A model generated the notes under the pieces. The model was not told the origin of the DNA. It ran no database searches and saw only the letters and a program-made list of their open reading frames with translations. A program made the position numbers and the translations under genes. 64,000 bases of DNA from Gibbula magus (Eukaryota; Mollusca; Gastropoda; Trochida; Trochidae). Below, piece after piece: positions 56,961 through 64,000 of this stretch (the first letter of the stretch is position 1; each line of letters begins with the position of its first letter). The DNA lies in contig OW388290.1 in NCBI GenBank assembly GCA_936450465.1, positions 24,913,457-24,977,456 of the forward strand, given 5' to 3'.

Positions 56961-59900
56961 GAAGCGGTCCTAGTTTACCTAAAACTATATAAGCACCACC
57001 TTTTTAAAAAATTAGAAACATACATTCTAATGTAATGTTTGAAGTTGTTCTTGAGTATGCAATCAATACAAAACGTTTGAACAACCAGAGACTCATTCAA
57101 AATTGCATGTTTTATATATTTTATTTATATAATTATATAATATTGAAAACAGATTAAAAACCTTTCACGTTTGTTATGATTGTGTCCATTTCATTTCGGA
57201 AACAAATATTATATATTATATAAAAGTGTCACTTATAAGTGGTCATCATTTTCAGTAATGAATGAAAGAATTACATAGAACTTTGCACTGATTGTGAACT
57301 CTAAATTTAAAAGTGAAGGGTTACTTTAGTCAATAATGACGGAAATATTGTTTTTGTCACGGAAATATATTTCCGTTTCACATTACTTTACTAGTACGTT
57401 AATTATGGCGGTTAGAAATGTAATGATCATCTTCCCAGAAATTTGTATTCCCATTGCCTGATACATGCTGTCACTGGTTTAAGGCACTTCAAATTTATAT
57501 TGCTTTATAGTTCAATGGATCAGGGAGTTTTTGGTAAACAGTTTCCAAACGGTACCTAATTCTGGTAATTCTATTGCCTGGGGAGGAATCAAGACAGCTG
57601 ATGTCAATGAACAAACTTGCCCAGCGAAAAGTGCATTTACAATACTTATTTTATCACTCGAGATGCCTTTTTATTTCAAAAACATGGAACGTTTAGCAGT
57701 GAGAGTATACTTCGTAACGACGTATATCCACTCAATATAGAAGTTAACCAGAAAATCTTGTTTTCCTAAAACCTTAGTCATTAGAAATAAGTACTATTTA
57801 GAGAGTCCAAAATTATAATATTGTTATATTTGAGATCACATTACCTCCAATAAAACAAATTCTTGTATCGTTTTCGGAATGATCATGAGTTCCTCACGTG
57901 ATTCGAATCTACACATTATTATATTAGGGATCACACTATTGTAAAAGTAGAATTTCGTTGACAGATTGGATAAGCTGTGTAAAAAGAACGGTCCCTTTGC
58001 AAGATTACAGAATGATTCTTGTAGGAACAATAACAGTGAGCGAGGGTAGAATTTCAGCTCGGTGCTTTACACTTATTTACAAGTTACAATATACAGTGTA
58101 GAATATATCTCTTGTTGTTTGGTTAATATATGTTATTGTGACATCAAACCGTCCCCACCTATGTCTCGTAAAACATCATAGATTGCTAGAGTTCTTATCA
58201 CCAGGAATTAATTGATATTGAATTGCATAATATATTAATTACAACGTTAAACTTTAACATTAGTGTCCAATGACGGCGTTCACTAAAGGAAAACACATTA
58301 ATGTAAATAAGTTCTAACTGTTTGAAGTAATAATGTGCAGTGTGAATGACATCGTTCATCTCCCCCACTATTGTTCTTATTATATCATCTATATTTATAT
58401 ATATAATGTGATTGTTCTACCATGATCTATTTCTTTGATCATAATGTACACTCTTTATATAGTAAGAGTTTGTTGTTGGCAAAATGAAATACAGTAACAA
58501 CCTTTTTAATAGCAGGATATATCTTATTATACAGCTACATTTCTCAAACGAAACATACATAAACATAAATTTGTGTTTCTGAAAAAAGAACAAGTTATAC
58601 TTCGATCAATGGAAAAACAAACCTTGAGGCATATTTACACAAGAACACATTTTACTGACATCACCTTCCCTCGTTATATGTGTTATTGATGAGAGATAGA
58701 GCCATTACTTGCGCAGATTTAGAAAGCAATTTGTTGCAATGGACCAAGTCGCTTGTTCTCTGGAGAATAACATGGTTCTTTGATTTGAAGTTGATTAACA
58801 ATGATGTAGCATGGTACCGACACAGACTCTTAATGGGAAGTAATTAAAGCTTTGTCTAAACATCGTCTTCTTGCACGATCATTTGATTAAGATACCAAGG
58901 TATCTTTCTAATGGAGGAACCTAGGGTTTATCCACACATGCGAGGAAAGAATAGAACTAGGTAAGCGCTACTGTGATTCTTTCCCGGTTGTACCATTGGA
59001 CATCCAGACCGTTTTGTTCTTCCTGGCTGTGTTATGCAAGTTCTATCAGAAAAATCACACTTTCTAAGATGCCAAACGAACACATGAATATCACATTCTG
59101 CTTAATAATTCTGCTCCAATAATTTGGAAATACAACTATTCTTTACAGTCTTTTCATTAATAATCCAAAACAGGGCAAACGGACGGCCATTCCATCTATA
59201 AAACCCACCCCCTAAGATACAAAGACATGTTATTGGTTTGTTTCCGTAGATTTAGTATCAAAATTTATTTTGTCATTGATATATTATGAATATTGTTTTT
59301 CATTTTAACTGCTTCATTGTTTACACAAAACAAAAAACATAAGACTCTCAATCATTCATGTCCCATTAGCATTTACTATCAATGTAATAGTTATGGTTAA
59401 TCATGTGACAAACATGACAAAGAGAAATATTGGTAGAGCTAAATCAAGTCTGATGTACATTTGGCTAAATTAAATGTTTACTGCTGTCATAAAAGGTGTT
59501 GTTCATTGTACCGCCGCCACTAATTGTGATTGACTGCAGGAGTTACAAACCATTGAAAGGAGTACGCACTGTATAGTTGTGATGTAAGAGTTTGAGACGG
59601 CTGACGCGATTCAACGTTAAGTTGCCATGGACACACTTGATTACAGGGGGCAGTGAGGAACAGTGGACATGTCATTCAAATGTTACGCCATAAAACAACT
59701 ATACCTTTATCGTCTGATAAAGTACTTTGATTGTTCTAACTGCTAGGCATCTTAGAATGAAGAGTAACTTGATAATAAATATCAAGAAATAACTCTTACA
59801 AGAAATGTTGACAGCACTCGAACTTATCTTACTGAAATCAGAAAATGGTTTGATTTTAATTGTATTATTATTATTAAAGTCTACCTACAAATCATCCATA

Positions 59901-60405
59901 TAAGGGACAGTTAATTGAGTCGGCTCTCTCTCAATGATTCAAAGACTAGATCAGAGTACACAGGTATGATTTGGATGATTTATACAAATATGTATTGTAA
60001 ATCTATTGAAGTGAGACGGATGGTACAGGACTTTTTGAGAGGGTCAGTTAACATTTCAGGTCAGCTAACATTTTCACAGTTTAACAGTGCGATACATTAT
60101 CAAAGTGATAAAGAACCTTCGTGTACTCCTGCAACAACTGTTCTCGCCAATCTGAAAATATGGTAAAACAGTATAATTAATTGGTCTCTTGTTATTGCTT
60201 GTAGATCCTTCTGTAGATGCTGAACACTTAAAAAACGTTTCCTTCACCATTGATTTTATAGATATAAATTCAAAGATGAGAATTCCCTCTGAAATCACAA
60301 TTATTATGATAATTATAATATCGTCGATTACATGTCATACTGGTTATGGATAAGGGCATTTATCAGATAAAGATATTGTATAACTTCATACACTATTCAT
60401 TTCGT
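56961..60405. other. Gene-free stretch
   Basis: No supported genes. The frames at 57531-57740 and 59915-60166 (+) have no family signature; the latter overlaps a weak copy of the dispersed block (59907-59990). No other repeats recognised. Confidence 0.4.
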
Positions 60406-60565
60406 TCACATGATGTACGGCACGTTTGGACCCAACTGTATGGTAGATTGAGCAGTGTTCAGTTTGTTTTGTGTCTTGTGTAAACTTGAATTGAGTGTAC
60501 CAGAAACATCTAGGTACACAAAAAGCTCTTTGCACAATGTGACCAGCCAGTGATAACACTGAACA
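60406..60565 (+). repeat. Left arm of right-hand inverted repeat
   Basis: Matches 63285-63440 in reverse complement. The best part is AGCTCTTTGCACAATGTGAC with CAGCCAGTGATAACACTGAA (partner CAGTGATATTGCTGGCTGG). Confidence 0.65.
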
Positions 60566-62224
60566 GTAGAACCAGCATCTTTACTTAATGCGAGTATTGC
60601 CTAGAGGGATGTCTAGACATGTTCTCCACCATTTTTTCATATTTTTCATGTTTGCCAAGCAGTCGGTGAAAATATGTCAGACTATTGGTAACCTTATACA
60701 TGTAAAATAAACGTGAAGGTGAACTCTTATAATGATGCAAGACAATGTCCTCGGTATTCACACAGACAAACATACAATCACCATTCACAAATTCACACAT
60801 AAGTTCTACTTACTGTTTGTGTTGAACACAATACATATGAGTAACGTATATGGATCATGTTGATGAGTACGACTTAATTGACAGATTTTTTATAACATCA
60901 CACCGTCACACTCCCGATGGCTAAGGAACAAAGTAGTTGAATGTGTACATTAGTGAAGGGCTCAAGGGTATATGTTTACGTTTATTTAGAAAAATAGTAT
61001 TGATATCAAAGACATGTAAAATACAAGTGTATTATTTAGAGAAATCGGTATATTTTATATATCTCTTTGGTTAGATACATTTGTATTTTAAGCATAATGC
61101 AATCTTTAAATCATCTAGTTTGCATCTGTTTGCATTCGTAACTTTGATTATTATTTGTATACATGACGAATGTTCTCAAGACTCACCAGAAAAATGAACA
61201 ATTTAAGATTCTACATTTGATCATATCATGTTGAAACGCTCTTTAACACATTTGGCAGTATTGAGCAAATGCGGTAAAATAAAAGTAATCTACACATTCC
61301 TTTAAAATGGAAATTAAATTTGTATCATGTGATTGATCTTTGTATGGCAATTGACAAATATGTTTTTCAAGTATCATGTGTTTGCTATCAATCAAATGAT
61401 TGGAACGACCCCTATAATAACATGTCTGCGATAATGACATATTATTGACATACATACTATTTAGAACTTTTTTAATATTTCCAGAAAAACAATTGATCTA
61501 TGAAATCTCTGAATATAAAATATGTTGACAATACATGTATTTCTAGCAAGTTTCCAATACAAACGATGAGTAATAATCGAATAGCTATCGACACTATTTC
61601 AGCTGGTAAGGATTTGGTCATGGCACACATTTGGCAGTTTTGAATTTTTTAGGTGATTTTCTTTACTTTGAAATAAAATGTCTACTTGTTGCAAGAATAA
61701 TTCCAACTCAGATCACGGAAAATGGTCTCAATAACTAAAACAGAAAGTTTACATATCAGGGAAATGTTGACTCGTAAACTAAACAGATTGAGTCAACTAT
61801 TGAACCTTGCCCTTTATTTCTCTCATGGCGAAAATCGATACCTACATTATTTAACTTCTAACTAACTGCCAAAACTACGAGGAAAGTAGGTAAACATTAA
61901 TAATTTAAGGCAACGTTCTCCAATTTGATTTAAAGATATTTATACCTAGTGCACATATGATTTAAACAATGATACTCTCAACATGAACTTCTCGATAGAA
62001 TATATGTTGACTGTATTCTGTGTTAAACTGAGAAGGCGTCCATTGGGTTACACTCATTGATTTCAAATATCATGGAATTGAACATTTACATAGCAGGTAA
62101 AACAAAGAAATAACATTTACTCTGTATGAGTGGATATCAGAAGATATTCAATTGATCTATTTAAACAACTGAAGCTGGTTCAGGTTGATTGATCCCGTTG
62201 GGCTTGCTTTTTACAGACGAGATT
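60566..62224. other. Gene-free stretch between inverted arms
   Basis: Short minus-strand frames at 60585-60800 and 61243-61455 have no family signature. Nothing recognised. Confidence 0.4.
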
Positions 62225-62582
62225 TTAAAGGGGCAGTAGCACATTTATTTGCAACTTTTCTTTTTTCAAATTTCCAATTTATGATGTTAGTTTATTTCAT
62301 TCATATACATTCCAGAGGGTAAAACATCTTATTACACAAATCAATTATCCGTTGTGGTAATAACCGTGGTGCGTATAAAGCAAAAATTGCATGGCGGCCA
62401 TTTTATTGTGAACACATTTTATTATTTCGAATGATAAAAATGATTCATATGACTTAACGGAACCATGTACACTCATTTTTCAACTTGATTTTCCGAAGAG
62501 AGAAGGATCTATAGATGACATTATTTTTCAAATACATTTCATCGACTTATTTGAGCAAAAATATGTGCTACTTCCCCTTTAA
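62225..62582. mobile_element. TTAA MITE with AGGGGCAGT ends (copy 2)
   Basis: TTAA at 62225-62228 and 62579-62582 flank AGGGGCAGTAGCACA and TGTGCTACTTCCCCT. It is in opposite orientation to 15816-16163 and similar along its length (TACATTT..GGCGGCCAT..TTATTATTTCGAAT). Confidence 0.8.
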
Positions 62583-64000
62583 GGTAATACTAAATCATTA
62601 TGACATTCGGAAACTCTGTGTTTTTGCAATAGATATAAACATATATCCGTTAAATAATAATTTATACTTAAAGTGAAAGTGGCGGTATGTGTCTCTTTCA
62701 TTAAGGGTTATACATTAAATGTAAACTATTATTTTTTTCAGATTTAGAAATAAAAATTGTTTTGTAATGATGATTCAAATATGAAAAGGCCAAATAGCCT
62801 TGGTGACTATGGAACAAAAAGGTTATTCCATTTGAAATGTTTTTACAACCACGTAACATGCGACAAGCGCAGACTATAAACGTTAAGTAATTAAAGGTTT
62901 GTTTGATTACCAAACCAAGCAAAAGCAACGTTACCAAATGTTCAACAAAGATACGAAACAAAAAAGTCCATTTTAATGTTTGTGTTGTAAGGAAGTATAT
63001 CAATGTTTTTACAATGGGTGCTTAATTCGTTTTTCAAAAGGTTTTTGGACAGAATATTTGACATTTAAATGAAAACTTTAGTTAAAATATGGAAATTAAT
63101 GTCGACATAATGTATTATCTTTGATTTGATACCTTAGCAATTATTTTACTGTGGAACGTAATGCAACAAGTCTGACAATCATATTTCACTCTCCTATCTC
63201 GCCTTGTACAAAAGGATAATATTTTCAATGTCATGTCAGAATTAGGAGCAAATGATGTTTCCAAACTTTATTTTAGCTACCTTTCACTGTTCAGTGATAT
63301 TGCTGGCTGGTCACATTGTGCAAAGAGCTAACTAATGTGTCTAGTACACTCCAATATATTATACATAAGGCAAAAGACAAACTGAAAACTACCCGATTTA
63401 TCATACACTTGAGTGCAAACGGTTCATTCGTCATGAGACCGAAATTTATAGTATGGCAAGATATACGAAATCAATACCCGATAAATGACCTCATCAATAA
63501 TGGAATTCTAATTTGATGATACGATTTATGAATATTCAGTTCACGCATTAACAATTTACATTTAGTCATAACATGTTGAACCACTCATTAAATGAAAATA
63601 TTTGACAATAATGAAGTGTAGAAATCAAAGAAAAGTAAGTTACTTATTCCTTGAAACAAGTCATAAGATTCTGATGGTTTAGACCTATTATTTGTTTAAA
63701 AGATTATCTAAATTCTCGAAAATCAATCTCCGCACTCAAAGTAAAAGCCTTTTCATTGTCAGTACATGTTGTGAAGTGAATTAATTTCCTTATAATACAG
63801 CTGTGCATAGATCAAAGGTATTGATATGAACATACATTGTACATACATTTTTAACAGCCTTTTTATTTTCAGAGGAAAATGCTTTTCTCCCCTTTCTGGG
63901 CAAACAATCTGGTAGCAGTTACTTTTATAAGAATCCAGTTTTTAAAGAACTTGGTCACAAATTGAATACAACTGAATACAGATGTTTGTTTATTTGACAA
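62583..64000. other. Gene-free end of window with right inverted arm
   Basis: Bases 63285-63440 form the right arm pairing with 60406-60565. The string near 63180 repeats 2661-2683. Short frames (62701-63003 minus, 63316-63516 plus) are unsupported. Confidence 0.45.

Overview
The window is AT-rich, intron-like and repeat-rich DNA from an animal nuclear genome. A mollusc, probably a gastropod, is my best guess. The basis is a tRNA-derived SINE with a molluscan-style tail, a dispersed element ending in a GGACGG run and a CCCCCGC..GCGGGGG hairpin, LINEs ending in (TGTC)n, and TTAA and TA miniature inverted-repeat transposons. There are no bacterial-style operons, and no intact host gene can be defended. 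The only long intact reading frame is the ORF2 of a retrotransposon.

Layout. 0-4.2 kb (+) and 17.1-20.3 kb (-) hold decayed exon-like pieces of one duplicated family (exons X and Y, possibly beta-propeller), in two arrays that point toward each other. A second exon-like family (Z) lies at 5.8-6.0 kb (-) and 49.9-50.1 kb (+). These pieces sit in old inverted duplications recognisable by eye: 2.7-9.9 kb pairs in reverse order with 47.0-56.4 kb, 13.0-14.7 kb with 21.6-22.8 kb, 24.4-28.5 kb with 40.9-43.3 kb, and 60.4-60.6 kb with 63.3-63.4 kb. An exon-like block with one in-frame stop lies at 18.2-18.5 kb.

24.4-43.3 kb is a mobile-element nest. Its outer arms are inverted copies of a TTAA-ended repeat with CCCATGGGC palindromes and a degenerate GTTGACTTT minisatellite. 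Inside are LINE fragments sharing a 3' hairpin and microsatellite tails, long (TC)n, (GT)n and (AT)n tracts, and a nearly complete L1/Tx1-like LINE (31.4-38.1 kb). That LINE has a 10-bp target duplication, an intact 1268-residue ORF2 and an ORF1 broken by one frameshift. Its target block also exists unoccupied at 11 kb.

43.3-64 kb carries two tRNA-related SINEs, two dispersed elements with internal tandem units, a pogo/Tigger-like MITE, a second copy of the TTAA MITE, and long stretches where I recognise nothing.

The features do not form a pathway. The window records duplication, decay and insertion. Three insertions (a MITE at 1.4 kb, the LINE at 31.4 kb, a LINE fragment at 41.1 kb) can each be set against an unoccupied paralogous block in the same window.
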